From assembly GCA_029550525.1 (NCBI GenBank), contig JAKPHF010000062.1, positions 1 through 64,000 of the forward strand: a stretch of 64,000 bases of DNA, written 5' to 3'. Position numbers and translations under genes: made by a program. The first letter of the stretch is position 1, and every line of letters begins with the position of its first letter. Shown in pieces: positions 16,057 to 24,631 of this stretch. The notes beneath the pieces are model-generated. The model saw only the letters and a program-made list of their open reading frames with translations, made no database searches and had not been told where the DNA came from. The stretch comes from Planctomycetota bacterium. GTDB taxonomy: Bacteria > Planctomycetota > Phycisphaerae > UBA1845 > PWPN01.

Positions 16057-18042
16057 TCAGCCGGCCAGCGTGCTGGCGGGCTGACTGGCCGAGGTGCGGA
16101 CCAGCTCGAACTTGGGGCCCCATTCGCCTTCGAACAGGGCCGGCGCGCCGGTCTTGAATTTGTTGATGCAGTCCACGGCAGCCTGACCGTCGATCTTGGC
16201 CTTCTCCTGGACGTAGGCGAGCAGGCGTTCGGCCATCGCTCCGACCATTTGCGGCGACTTGGCCGAGGCGGCCAGCGCGACGGCCTTGTCGTGAGCCGGC
16301 ACGTTCAAATAGGCATCCAGCAGCTTCGGCAGGACGCTGAGTCGTCGATCACCCTGCTCAGCGGTCATGGCCTCGACGGCCCGGCTGTAAGCGGCGGCGG
16401 CCAGGGCGTACTCGGCCCCCGCCAACAGCGCGTCGCCCAGCTCCTCACGAATGCGGACCAATTGGCCGGGCTCGCTCTTGGCGTTGGTCGCCTGCGACTC
16501 CAAATCTGTGAGCAGGTCGATGCGGCGGATGATTGAGGCCTTGTCGGTGCCGCTCCAGCTCGCGAGCACTTCCAGCCGTTCGGTCCAGGTGAGCCGGGCA
16601 AACAACTGGCGATAAGCCGCCCAGCACTTGGCTTGCACGGTCGGCGACGGATCGGACAGCCGCAGCGAGAGCGGCCGCAGATGCGAGGGCCGGTGGCCGA
16701 GCTTACCCAAGGCCTCGGCGGCGGCTTCCCGCACGCCCGGGTCGGGGTCCTCGTTCAACCGCGAGATCACCAGGTCGATATGCGTCGGGTCGCCGATATC
16801 GCCGATTCCGGTCAGCGCCGCCTGGCGAATCTGCGGCACCGATTCTCCCGGTCCGGCGTGGGTGAGCAGCACGGGCAACGACTGCAGGTCGGCGATGGCG
16901 GCGAGCGCGGTGACGATCTGGCCGCGAAGGTTGGCATCCTCGATGTGGACCGAGCTCTTCTGCAGAAGCGCCGCCACGGCCGCCGCGGCCTGCGGGGGCG
17001 CTTCTCCGTTGACTTTGCGGCACAGCCGCCCCAAGGCGTCGGCCGCTCCGGCGGCCACGGTGTTGTCTGGGCTCAGGAGGCCGGAGATGCACGCCGGCAC
17101 CGCCTCGACCGCCCCCATGCGGCCCAGCGCCTTGTAGATCTCTTCGAGCACCACCGGCGAGCGCTCATGCTCGAGCATCCCCGCGATGCGGGTGGCGTCT
17201 TCCTTCTCCTGCAGGTCCCGCAACACGACCACCACTTTGCGGCGGACGTTCTGGTCGGGGTCCCGGAGCATCTGCCGAATCTGCAGCAGCACCTCGCGAG
17301 CCGGCGGCGTCGGCGTGGTGGCCAGCATGGCGCTGTGAACGATCTCCAGCGCCGTCAGCCGGTCGAGCGGCTGGGCGGCCTTCAACCACGTGAGCAGTCG
17401 GGCCACACGGTCCGATTCCCGGGGCAGCAAGCTGTACAACTCGCGGGATCGGGCGACATTTTCCGCCCGCAGCCACTGCAGTTCTTCCTGCTCGAGAAAC
17501 TCGCGCAGGCGGTTACTCACGGCAGGCTCGTTGACGCGATACAGAGCAGCCACCGCCCCGTCGCGCAGAGCCTGCTCCTTCTGTTGGTGCAGCACGCCAA
17601 ACAAGGCGTCGGCCAACCCCTCCGGGACCGGATCGACCTCGGCCAGAGCCTCGCAGATGGCCAGTTTGGCGGCCACGTTGTTCTTCAGCCCGAGAATGCC
17701 CGATAACGCCTGGACTGCCTCCGGGGTTCGCAGTCGGAGGATTTCGAGTGCCGCGTTGCGACGCTCAGCGGACGTGCCTTCTCCGGTCAGACTTGCCACC
17801 AGGATGAGCAGGCGCTGCCCCGGATCGGCGGGCAGGCTCGGACGAGCCGTGGTCCCGGCCGGTTGCAGTTCGACGCCTCGGGCCTCCACACCTCGTCCAC
17901 AGAGGGGCAAAATCAACAGGACAGCCACGAGCAGGAGGTGGAGGACTGCGCTGCGTCCTCGCACCCGTCGGTCGTCAAGTCGCAAGCCGGTTGACGAGCC
18001 GGGCGCATTGTGGCATGGGGGCACGATCATTCTGCGTGACAT
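16057..18042 (-). CDS. Exported HEAT-repeat protein
   Basis: 661 residues. An N-terminal hydrophobic segment (about 31-48, VLHLLLVAVLLILPLC) suggests a signal peptide or anchor after a basic lead. Residues about 70-490 are HEAT/PBS-lyase-like helical repeats (VRRKVVVVLRDLQEKEDATRIAGML, AAGAADALGRLCRKV, VREAAAEALGKLG). The C-terminal part (about 530-640) is helical and TPR-like (AGAEYALAAAAYSRAVEAM). Such proteins are scaffolds; no catalytic motif is seen. It lies downstream of the octahaem HEAT-TPR cytochrome on the same strand, separated by 442 bases containing repeats, so a shared function is possible but not shown. Confidence 0.82.
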   Translation of the reverse strand: MSRRMIVPPCHNAPGSSTGLRLDDRRVRGRSAVLHLLLVAVLLILPLCGRGVEARGVELQPAGTTARPSLPADPGQRLLILVASLTGEGTSAERRNAALEILRLRTPEAVQALSGILGLKNNVAAKLAICEALAEVDPVPEGLADALFGVLHQQKEQALRDGAVAALYRVNEPAVSNRLREFLEQEELQWLRAENVARSRELYSLLPRESDRVARLLTWLKAAQPLDRLTALEIVHSAMLATTPTPPAREVLLQIRQMLRDPDQNVRRKVVVVLRDLQEKEDATRIAGMLEHERSPVVLEEIYKALGRMGAVEAVPACISGLLSPDNTVAAGAADALGRLCRKVNGEAPPQAAAAVAALLQKSSVHIEDANLRGQIVTALAAIADLQSLPVLLTHAGPGESVPQIRQAALTGIGDIGDPTHIDLVISRLNEDPDPGVREAAAEALGKLGHRPSHLRPLSLRLSDPSPTVQAKCWAAYRQLFARLTWTERLEVLASWSGTDKASIIRRIDLLTDLESQATNAKSEPGQLVRIREELGDALLAGAEYALAAAAYSRAVEAMTAEQGDRRLSVLPKLLDAYLNVPAHDKAVALAASAKSPQMVGAMAERLLAYVQEKAKIDGQAAVDCINKFKTGAPALFEGEWGPKFELVRTSASQPASTLAG

Positions 18043-18388
18043 CCTCGGGTGGCAATCTCGGCGGCCGCGAATCTACATTCCTTTTTGTAACGTACGCGAG
18101 CAGGATGTGCAAGCAAGTTGCTTGTTAAAACGCAAAAAACGGCACAGATTGCCACCAAACCCCAGGACACCAACGTTGCCAGCGCGCGAGATGCGGCGGC
18201 GAATGACTTGAAACGCATTAAACGACAGCCATCACGAGCCTACGGACGCCGCCGACACAAGGCCGGCCGCCTCCACTCGGGTTTAATGCCGTATCGCCAG
18301 GGGCACGAGGCCGAGAATCCGCCTGGATTGAGCCCCCATCCGGCAAAGCCCCGCCACCGGTCGGCGAATATTTGACACGAAAGCCTTC

Positions 18389-18437
18389 TGGTACACGCTT
18401 CCAGCGTGCGCCCGTGCAGGCAGGATGCCTGCACCAC
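18389..18437. repeat. 48-bp three-way-junction repeat element, copy 3
   Basis: TGGTAC...GCACCAC ends enclose CACGCT-TCC-AGCGTG and GTGCAGGCA-GGA-TGCCTGCAC. A YTGAGNC heptamer tract follows within a few bases, as at copies 1 and 4. Confidence 0.8.
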
Positions 18438-18440
18438 AAG

Positions 18441-18474
18441 CCTCCTCAAGCCTCAGGACTCAAGTCTCAGGTCT
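18441..18474. repeat. Heptamer tract (YTGAGNC type) at cytochrome gene 3' end
   Basis: On the minus strand: CTGAGAC, TTGAGTC, CTGAGGC, TTGAGGA, starting about 14 bases after the stop of the 18485 gene. Confidence 0.7.
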
Positions 18475-18484
18475 TTGCCACGCC

Positions 18485-20719
18485 TCACGGCTGCTCGGCC
18501 AGACGGCGGGCTTCGGCATGGTTGGGATCGATTTGCAAGACCCTACCGAGGGCAGCCCGGGCCTGTTCGCGACGGTTCTGCTCCAGATAGATGGTCGCCA
18601 GGGCGTACGGATAATCGGCTACGGAAGGTTCAAGCTCTTCGGCCTTTTCGAGGGCGGCCACGGCGGCATCGAAATTGCCCAACTGGTTCTCGGCCAAGCC
18701 CAGGTTGTACCACCAGCGGGACTGGTCGGGCACGAGCGCGACGGCTCGGGCCAACGCCTCGCGGGCCTCTGGCAAACGGCCCATCTCGCCGTAGACCAGC
18801 CCCAGGGAATGCGCGAATAACCCGTCCTGCGGGGCGAGACGCACCCCTTCCAGCATCTGAGCCAGCGCCTCGTCCAGACGGCCCAGCCTGCTCAGCGCCA
18901 CGGCATATCCATGACGGAACGGGGCTGAGTGCGGATCCCACTCTACCGCCTTTTTGTACCAACTCAGCGCCTGCCCGGGTTTGCCCGTTTCGTTCAGGAA
19001 GTTGGCCCAGCGGAACGCCCCCGTCGGCTGATCGAGGCTGTACACCAGCAGGTCGGAGAGTTCTCGGCCGACCGGGCTCTGCAGGTCGATCTCATGCCGC
19101 AGCGCCCAGGCAGCCTTGACCCGCGCCAGGCGATACGGGGCGTGCAGAAGCGGCCGAATGTGGTCGGATACCGCCGGGCCCAGCGGCTCGAGGGCGTCGA
19201 TGGCCGCCGACTGGACCAGCGGCGACGGATCCCCCAGCCGATCAATCATCACCTGCCGGACGGCCTGGCGAAGATCCGGGTCTCGCGGCTCATAGACGGC
19301 CGGGGTGAGCATCCTCAGAAAGACGCTTCGCCACGCCCCGTTCTTCTCCGCCGCGAGCAGTTCCAGCGCTTCGCCGACCGCAGTGAAATCGTGCTGCTTG
19401 AGCCGGGCGAGCACGCGAGCACGCCGGCGGGTCGGCCGGTCCATGCGCTCGCCGTACATCTTCTCGGCCGACTCGATCGCCCAATCGACGCTCTTGTCCT
19501 GGTGGCAGCGATTGCAAGCGTTAGGGATGCCGAATTCTTTGGTGAGCTGCGGATCGGGGATGGTCATCCCGTGATCGTGTCGCCAGTGCCGCTGCATGTA
19601 GGGAGTCTGCGGGTAGTGGCAGTCGGTGCACTGAGCGGCATCCGGACCGTGCGGGCGGCAGCCGTGCGTTGCCGGATCGATGGCGATGCGCCCGCCCATG
19701 GACGACTGGTGACAATCCAGGCACAGATCGTTGACCGGCTTGCGGATCTTGCTGGTGTGCGGCTGATGGCAGGTGTTGCACCGGACGCCCGCGTCGTGCA
19801 TGTAGCTGAGCTGAAAGACGTTGAACTCGAAGTCCTCGTCGAGGATCTGGCCGTCCGGATAGAACGTCTGGCTCAGATCCGGCATGGCGGGGTCGTAATG
19901 ATCGAAGTACTCATCGCCGACGGCAAATCGGCCGGTCAGGTCGCCCCGCCGCGAGTGACACGAGGCACAGACCGCCAGGTATTGATCGGGCGTGAGCTTC
20001 TTCAGTGTGGGGTCACCGAAAAAGCCGCCGTCCGGGTGTTTGCGCTGCCACTCCACGTGGGCTTTGAGCGGACCGTGGCAGGACTCGCAGCCGACGCCCT
20101 TCTCAACGTACTTGGAATCATACCGGTCGGCCACCGGGTCGTAGTTCTTCCGGAACGCGGTCGTGTGGCATGGGGCGCACATGGAGTTCCAGTTCATGCC
20201 CCGCCCCGTCCAGTGGCCCCATTCGCCGGGCTGACGATCCTCGTTGCCGTAGACGTTGAACCATTCCTTGGCGACCGGGTCCCAGGCCAGTTCGGTCAGT
20301 TGAGACGCCCCGCGCTCGCCCGGGATGATGTACTGCCAAAGCGGGAAGACGCCCAACGCTTCGGCCGGGACGAAGTCGCGCATTTTGCCGTCGCGGCCCG
20401 CCGTCGTGAGGACGTATCGACCATCCTTCGTGTCGGCAAAGGAGGTCTGCGAACCGTGGGCGATCTCCCGCCGGGGCGAGAACACCTCATCGTCGAGCGC
20501 CGGGTCCAGATCCCGCTGGGCGTTCGCGTGATGCGACCGCTTCCACTCGTCGTAGGCCTCACGATGGCATTCCGCGCAGCTCTCGGAGCCGGCATACGCG
20601 GACAACTCGCCCGCCGTCCGCGGCGGCGGCGATTCCGAGGCCGTCGCCGTCTCGCGTGAGTCGCAGCCCAGACTCGCCCCCACAACGAGGGCCGACATTG
20701 CCAATGCCATCCACTTCAA
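18485..20719 (-). CDS. Octahaem c-type cytochrome fused to HEAT and TPR repeats
   Basis: 744 residues if TTG 20719 is used (GGAG lies 6 bases upstream and a lipoprotein-like leader MALAMSALVVGASLGC follows); ATG 20710 is the alternative. Eight CxxCH haem sites are visible in the first half: CAECH, CAPCH, CESCH, CASCH, CNTCH, CLDCH, CTDCH and CNRCH. After these come helical HEAT-like repeats (IRPLLHAPYRLARVKAAWAL) and at least three TPRs (WYKKAVEWDPHSAPFRHGYAVAL, EALARAVALVPDQSRWWYNL, ARAALGRVLQIDPNHAEA). It should be an exported electron-transfer protein on a repeat scaffold. Related multihaem proteins include cytochrome c554-like electron carriers, but I cannot name a substrate. Confidence 0.9.
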   Translation of the reverse strand: MKWMALAMSALVVGASLGCDSRETATASESPPPRTAGELSAYAGSESCAECHREAYDEWKRSHHANAQRDLDPALDDEVFSPRREIAHGSQTSFADTKDGRYVLTTAGRDGKMRDFVPAEALGVFPLWQYIIPGERGASQLTELAWDPVAKEWFNVYGNEDRQPGEWGHWTGRGMNWNSMCAPCHTTAFRKNYDPVADRYDSKYVEKGVGCESCHGPLKAHVEWQRKHPDGGFFGDPTLKKLTPDQYLAVCASCHSRRGDLTGRFAVGDEYFDHYDPAMPDLSQTFYPDGQILDEDFEFNVFQLSYMHDAGVRCNTCHQPHTSKIRKPVNDLCLDCHQSSMGGRIAIDPATHGCRPHGPDAAQCTDCHYPQTPYMQRHWRHDHGMTIPDPQLTKEFGIPNACNRCHQDKSVDWAIESAEKMYGERMDRPTRRRARVLARLKQHDFTAVGEALELLAAEKNGAWRSVFLRMLTPAVYEPRDPDLRQAVRQVMIDRLGDPSPLVQSAAIDALEPLGPAVSDHIRPLLHAPYRLARVKAAWALRHEIDLQSPVGRELSDLLVYSLDQPTGAFRWANFLNETGKPGQALSWYKKAVEWDPHSAPFRHGYAVALSRLGRLDEALAQMLEGVRLAPQDGLFAHSLGLVYGEMGRLPEAREALARAVALVPDQSRWWYNLGLAENQLGNFDAAVAALEKAEELEPSVADYPYALATIYLEQNRREQARAALGRVLQIDPNHAEARRLAEQP

Positions 20720-20896
20720 GGTCGTCTCCGGAATCGGGGCGGCGTGTGGCCGTCCCCCGCACTCGTTGTACCCGGAGAGCATTCTACCGGTTCCCGGAAA
20801 GCCTGTCGCGAGGAGCGGAATCACAAGCCGCCGGCCTGTGCCCCGCGCAGACGTCCCACACCGGTTGCGCAGGTTTCCACGTCCCCTCGACCGCCG

Positions 20897-22315
20897 TCAG
20901 CGTGTCGCGAAACGGGCCCCCTGGATCATGGCATGGAGCTTTCGTACATACGCGGCGAGCCAGAACAGATTGAACACGCCCCACAGGAGCAAGACGACGT
21001 CGTCCTCGTCCGCCTGCAGCATGGCGGCGAGTGTTTGGAACAACCGGGTGCCCGGCGCAAGGCCATAAATGAACGCGGGCAGAACGTTGGCAGCCATCCA
21101 CAACAGGAGAAACCCGCTCGTATAGGCCGCGCATCGCATGGCCAGCGGCAGGAGGTTGCGACGGTTGGCCAGGCTCATGATCGCGCCGACAGTGCCGGCG
21201 AAGAACAGCGACGTGGTCAGGATCGAGATGCCGCATGCGGTCGCCGCAACGGGAAGCACGAGCCACAGAAGATCATCGAGGACTTCGTAGGACATGCTGC
21301 CGACGCGGCCGGATTGCAACAAGCCGGCGTAACAAGCGAGCACTCCCACCATGCCGATGAGTGCGCCGCCCACCATGCTCGGCAGGAGGAATTGCCGATA
21401 CGCCGCCGGCGGCGAGTAGACCTGCATCTGACGTCCGAATTGTCGCGGCGTGCGGATCGCCTGCCACGCGGTTTGCCACCACGCCTGCCGACGGCTCAAA
21501 GCTCCCCGCCGCTCCCAGAGCACGCCCGGACGGCTGTCCGGCATGATGGAGGCAGCAACGCTTTCGCCGCATTCCGGGCACGCTCCCTCGGTGGCCGCGC
21601 CCGTCAAGTTGTATCCGCACAACTGGCAGGCCGGCGTGGCATCGGCCGGGGCAGCCAGCGGCCGGCTCCCCACCGCCCGAAGCAGGCCCCACAGCACCCA
21701 AGCGTAGAGCAGGACTCCTACGTAGCCCGCGCACTCATCTGCGTGCCGAACGTACCAGGGACGAGCCGACCAATTCAGGACGCCGCTGTTGAGGGCTGGT
21801 GTGTATGCGGCGTACCACGGCTTCCACAGGAACCGTTCCCAGAAACTCACGAGCACGTGCAAAGCCAGGCTGGCCACCGCCACGTGCATGCTCTGTTGCC
21901 AGACGGTTCGCATCGACCAGCGCAGGCTCGTTTGCAACTTCTCCTCCCGCGCCCCCCACGGCACGAGCAGCAGGGCCAGGACGAGGGTGCCGGCCTCGAT
22001 GGTTGCGGCAAAAACGCCCAGGCCAAACATGTCCCGGAAGATATCGTCCCAGATTTCGACCCACGTAGAGTCCTCGCTAACTGCGGCGGCGACGACCGTG
22101 GCACCGAAAACCAACAGGATGACCGAGGCGGCGTGAACGGCGAACGCCTTGAGCAGCCCCGCGTGCGCGAGGTGCCGGGCCGTGGTGGCAGGCCCCAGCC
22201 CGGCCGCCCAGAAGGCTCGCCAGACGGACCATCGAGCTTCAGAGGCAGCCGCGCCTGGCAGCGAGGCTGCACAATGTGAAGCTTCAACATCGCCGTTCTC
22301 GAGCAGATCGGTCAT
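20897..22315 (-). CDS. Polytopic membrane protein with a central zinc ribbon
   Basis: 472 residues from ATG 22315, which follows GGGAG by 7 bases. There are about eight transmembrane segments (for example VILLVFGATVVAAAV, GVFAATIEAGTLVLALLLV, FLLPSMVGGALIGMVGVLAC, LLWLVLPVAATACGISIL). Between the two halves is a zinc ribbon, CQLCGYNLTG...CPECGESV, of a type common in planctomycete proteins. The function is unknown. It lies 177 bases upstream of the octahaem cytochrome in the same direction, so a role as membrane partner is a guess from context. Confidence 0.8.
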   Translation of the reverse strand: MTDLLENGDVEASHCAASLPGAAASEARWSVWRAFWAAGLGPATTARHLAHAGLLKAFAVHAASVILLVFGATVVAAAVSEDSTWVEIWDDIFRDMFGLGVFAATIEAGTLVLALLLVPWGAREEKLQTSLRWSMRTVWQQSMHVAVASLALHVLVSFWERFLWKPWYAAYTPALNSGVLNWSARPWYVRHADECAGYVGVLLYAWVLWGLLRAVGSRPLAAPADATPACQLCGYNLTGAATEGACPECGESVAASIMPDSRPGVLWERRGALSRRQAWWQTAWQAIRTPRQFGRQMQVYSPPAAYRQFLLPSMVGGALIGMVGVLACYAGLLQSGRVGSMSYEVLDDLLWLVLPVAATACGISILTTSLFFAGTVGAIMSLANRRNLLPLAMRCAAYTSGFLLLWMAANVLPAFIYGLAPGTRLFQTLAAMLQADEDDVVLLLWGVFNLFWLAAYVRKLHAMIQGARFATR

Positions 22316-22517
22316 CCGTGTTCTCCCGGGGGTAGCCCCGATTGTCCCGCCGCATCGGCCGACCCGCAAGAACCGCTTGACGGCCCGTCGTTTTGCTGCT
22401 TCCATGATCGAAACAGCGTCACCGGCGTCTTGTTGTGGTGATGCAGGTCTCTGGGCCCGCTTCCGCGCACTGGATGTGTGCTCCAGGAGATCTACAATCA
22501 CACGGTCTACATGGGTG

Positions 22518-23393
22518 ATGCAACCGCGCACCAGAGCGGCAATTGCCGCAGGACTTGAACCCTTGCCGATCTGTGACGGATTCTTCTACTACCCCAACCG
22601 GCACGTGTACGGGAAGCCCGAGCAAATGGGACTCGCGTATGAACGCGTGACCTTCGCGGCCAAAGACGGCCCGCGGCTGGATGGCTGGTTCTTTCCCGCC
22701 GCCGCCAACGCAGACGAGTCTCCTCCCGGACCGGCTAAAGGCACCGTCCTGCACCTGCACGGCAATGCCGGAAATATGTCAGGCCATTTTCAGCACGTCG
22801 CCTGGCTGCCCGCGGCAGGTTGGAACGTGTTGTGCTTCGACTATCGGGGCTACGGCCGGTCGGAAGGCACGGTGACCCGCGAGGGCACGCTGCGCGATGC
22901 GCACGCCGCGCTGGACTATTTGCTGGCACGGCCCGACGTGGACGATCACAGCATCGTGGCGTTCGGCCAGTCGCTGGGCGGCGCGATCGGCATCGTGCTG
23001 GCGGCCGAACGCCAGGAGATTCGAGCACTGGCCACCGATGGCGCGTTCGACAGCTATCGCCGCATTGCCTCCTGCCACATCCACCGCAATCCGCTGTTGC
23101 TGTGTATCGCCTGGTGGGTGCCGTCCGTGCTCATGAGCAACGGCCACGATCCCATCAACGCCATCGGCCGCATCGCCCCTCGCCCCGTGCTGATCATCCA
23201 CGGCACGGCCGACAACATTGTCCCCGTGGAGATGGCCGAGCGACTGTTTCACGCCGCCGGCGAGCCGCGCGACCTGTGGCTGGTCGACGGCGCCGATCAC
23301 TACGCCCCTCTCCGCGAACACGGTGACGAAGGCCGCGCCCGGCTGCTGGCGTTCTTCGAAAAGGCGGTGCAGGGGGAAAGGCTTGAGACCTGA
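22518..23393 (+). CDS. Alpha/beta hydrolase (serine hydrolase family)
   Basis: 291 residues from ATG 22518; the frame is open further upstream but that overlaps the divergent membrane-protein gene, and a later ATG at 22626 is also possible. Catalytic elements: oxyanion motif HGNAGNMSGH, nucleophile elbow GQSLGGA, Asp in HGTADNIVP and His in VDGADHYAPL. It resembles the BAAT/YpfH-like hydrolases with a DGWFFPAA entry (peptidase S9/S33 type fold). The substrate is unknown and there is no signal peptide. The stop codon is inside a heptamer tract. Confidence 0.85.
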   Translation: MQPRTRAAIAAGLEPLPICDGFFYYPNRHVYGKPEQMGLAYERVTFAAKDGPRLDGWFFPAAANADESPPGPAKGTVLHLHGNAGNMSGHFQHVAWLPAAGWNVLCFDYRGYGRSEGTVTREGTLRDAHAALDYLLARPDVDDHSIVAFGQSLGGAIGIVLAAERQEIRALATDGAFDSYRRIASCHIHRNPLLLCIAWWVPSVLMSNGHDPINAIGRIAPRPVLIIHGTADNIVPVEMAERLFHAAGEPRDLWLVDGADHYAPLREHGDEGRARLLAFFEKAVQGERLET

Positions 23394-23411
23394 GTCCTGA
23401 GGCTTGAGCCT
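23380..23411. repeat. Heptamer tract containing the hydrolase stop codon
   Basis: TTGAGAC, CTGAGTC, CTGAGGC, TTGAGCC (23383-23410), exact 7-nt period. The TGA stop at 23391-23393 is inside the second unit. Confidence 0.8.
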
Positions 23412-23415
23412 GGGG

Positions 23416-23722
23416 GGCGGGCATCCTGCCCGCCTCGGACTCGGAGCGCATGCTACTCGCCAGGCGACAATAATGCGGCACCCGAGTGCACACGTTCGGC
23501 GTGCGAGCTCTTCTCGCCCCCGCAGGGGCGGCGGTCAATAGCCGTGGGCGTGAGCCCACGGACCAGGAGCCACCGCCCACAATCTGTTCCCTTTCTTCCC
23601 GCCGCCGGCTCCGCCGGCAGCGGGAAGAAAGGGATAGAATTACAGAAGCCGTTTCCCGGCGGCTCGCGCCGCCGGCTATTGACTCATGCCCCATTCGGGG
23701 CGAATGAACCGCCGGTTGGCGG
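23416..23722. repeat. Array of seven short-loop hairpins
   Basis: 23416-23434 GGCGGGCA-TCC-TGCCCGCC; 23515-23530 CGCCCC-CGCA-GGGGCG; 23542-23561 CCGTGGGC-GTGA-GCCCACGG; 23588-23634, a 15-bp arm starting TCCCTTTCTTCCCGC plus 6 inner pairs with loop TCC; 23656-23675 CCGGCGGC-TCGC-GCCGCCGG; 23688-23701 GCCCC-ATTC-GGGGC; 23709-23722 CCGCC-GGTT-GGCGG. All loops are 3-4 bases. Confidence 0.8.
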
Positions 23723-23867
23723 ACGCTGGCCCGAGACTTCCATCCTGACTCATGCGGCCTGGCAGTTCGACATACTCATCTTCCTCGCAGATGGATTCTC
23801 CGAGTATGCCGCACTGATCGCCGCCGACGATCTTGGGCGGCTGCCGTTGTTCTGTGCCCGATCTCCA

Positions 23868-23901
23868 ATCCAGCCCCCAGGCCCCAGTCCCCAGCCCCTA
23901 C
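23868..23901. repeat. Heptamer tract at purN 3' end
   Basis: On the minus strand: GGGGCTG, GGGACTG, GGGCCTG, GGGGCTG, about 15 bases beyond the purN stop. Confidence 0.65.
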
Positions 23902-23913
23902 CCAGAGCGTCCA

Positions 23914-24543
23914 TCAATCGGCCTTGATTTCCACGAAGTCGCCGCGGAGTCGCAGGCGGCCTTCGGCGAACAGGCGAATGGCGACGGGGTAGGCGATACA
24001 CTCCTGCTCGAAAACGCGGGCAGCCAGCGTGTCGGGCGTATCGTCGGGTAACACGGGAATGACCCGCTGCAGGATGATGGGGCCGGCGTCGTACTCGTTG
24101 TTGGCGAAGTGAACCGTGCAGCCGCTCTCGGCCTCGCCGGCGGCCAGCACCGCTTCGTGCACGTGGTGGCCGAAGTAGCCCTTGCCCCCGTACTTGGGCA
24201 GCAACGAGGGGTGAATGTTCATCACCCGACCATACCAGCGATCGGGGATGTGCCACATACACGTCCAACCGGCCTGAACGGCCAGCTCAACTTCGTAGCG
24301 GTCGAGGACGTTGACGATGGCCTCGCTGAACGAAGCGACGTCGGCGAAGTCCTTGCGGCGAATAATCTCGACCGGCAGACCGGCCGCTCGCGCCCGCTCC
24401 ACGCCGGCCACCTTCGACAGTGACGAGATCACCACCGCGATGCGGGCGTTCAGCTTGCCCGCGGCAATCAGATCGATGAGATTCTGCAGCGACCGGCCAC
24501 CGCCCGAGATCATCACCGCGAGTTGTAACGGTTGGTTGGACAT
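23914..24543 (-). CDS. purN: Phosphoribosylglycinamide formyltransferase
   Basis: 209 residues from ATG 24543. It transfers formyl from 10-formyl-tetrahydrofolate to GAR in purine synthesis. Key parts: substrate loop SGGGRSLQ at 13-20, catalytic Asn109 and His111 in MNIHPSLLP, and Asp152 in NEYDAGPII. The usual folate-pocket AGFMRIL is altered to AGWTCMWHIP, a variant seen in some bacterial lineages. It sits upstream-adjacent to ileS on the same strand with an 88-base gap holding GC hairpins. Confidence 0.95.
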   Translation of the reverse strand: MSNQPLQLAVMISGGGRSLQNLIDLIAAGKLNARIAVVISSLSKVAGVERARAAGLPVEIIRRKDFADVASFSEAIVNVLDRYEVELAVQAGWTCMWHIPDRWYGRVMNIHPSLLPKYGGKGYFGHHVHEAVLAAGEAESGCTVHFANNEYDAGPIILQRVIPVLPDDTPDTLAARVFEQECIAYPVAIRLFAEGRLRLRGDFVEIKAD

Positions 24544-24572
24544 CAATGCCCCAAAGCCCACGGTCGGTCTCT

Positions 24573-24621
24573 CAGGGGCGGGCACCTTGCCCACCTCAAA
24601 CGCGGGCGAGACGCCTGCCCC
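24573..24621. repeat. Pair of imperfect GGCGGGC hairpins at ileS 3' end
   Basis: GGCGGGCA-CCT-TGCCCACC and GCGGGCG-AGA-CGCCTGC lie between ileS and purN. The pair resembles the phaB pair at 11314-11376, in reversed order. Confidence 0.55.
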
Positions 24622-24631
24622 CCGCGCCGGC

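Larger units (their letters stand above)
18043..18484. other. Intergenic region with three-way-junction repeat and heptamer tract
   Basis: Between two co-directional genes. Apart from the repeat element (18389-18437) and the tract (18441-18474), I see no gene or RNA. Confidence 0.55.
23394..23913. other. Hairpin-array intergenic region, no supported gene
   Basis: Between the convergent hydrolase and purN. It holds seven short-loop hairpins (23416-23722) and a CTGGGGN heptamer tract near purN. Short frames here are low-quality and follow the palindromes. Confidence 0.6.

Noticed and set aside
18929..20659. 576-residue frame opposite the cytochrome
   Set aside because: Eight CxxCH motifs settle the minus strand as coding.
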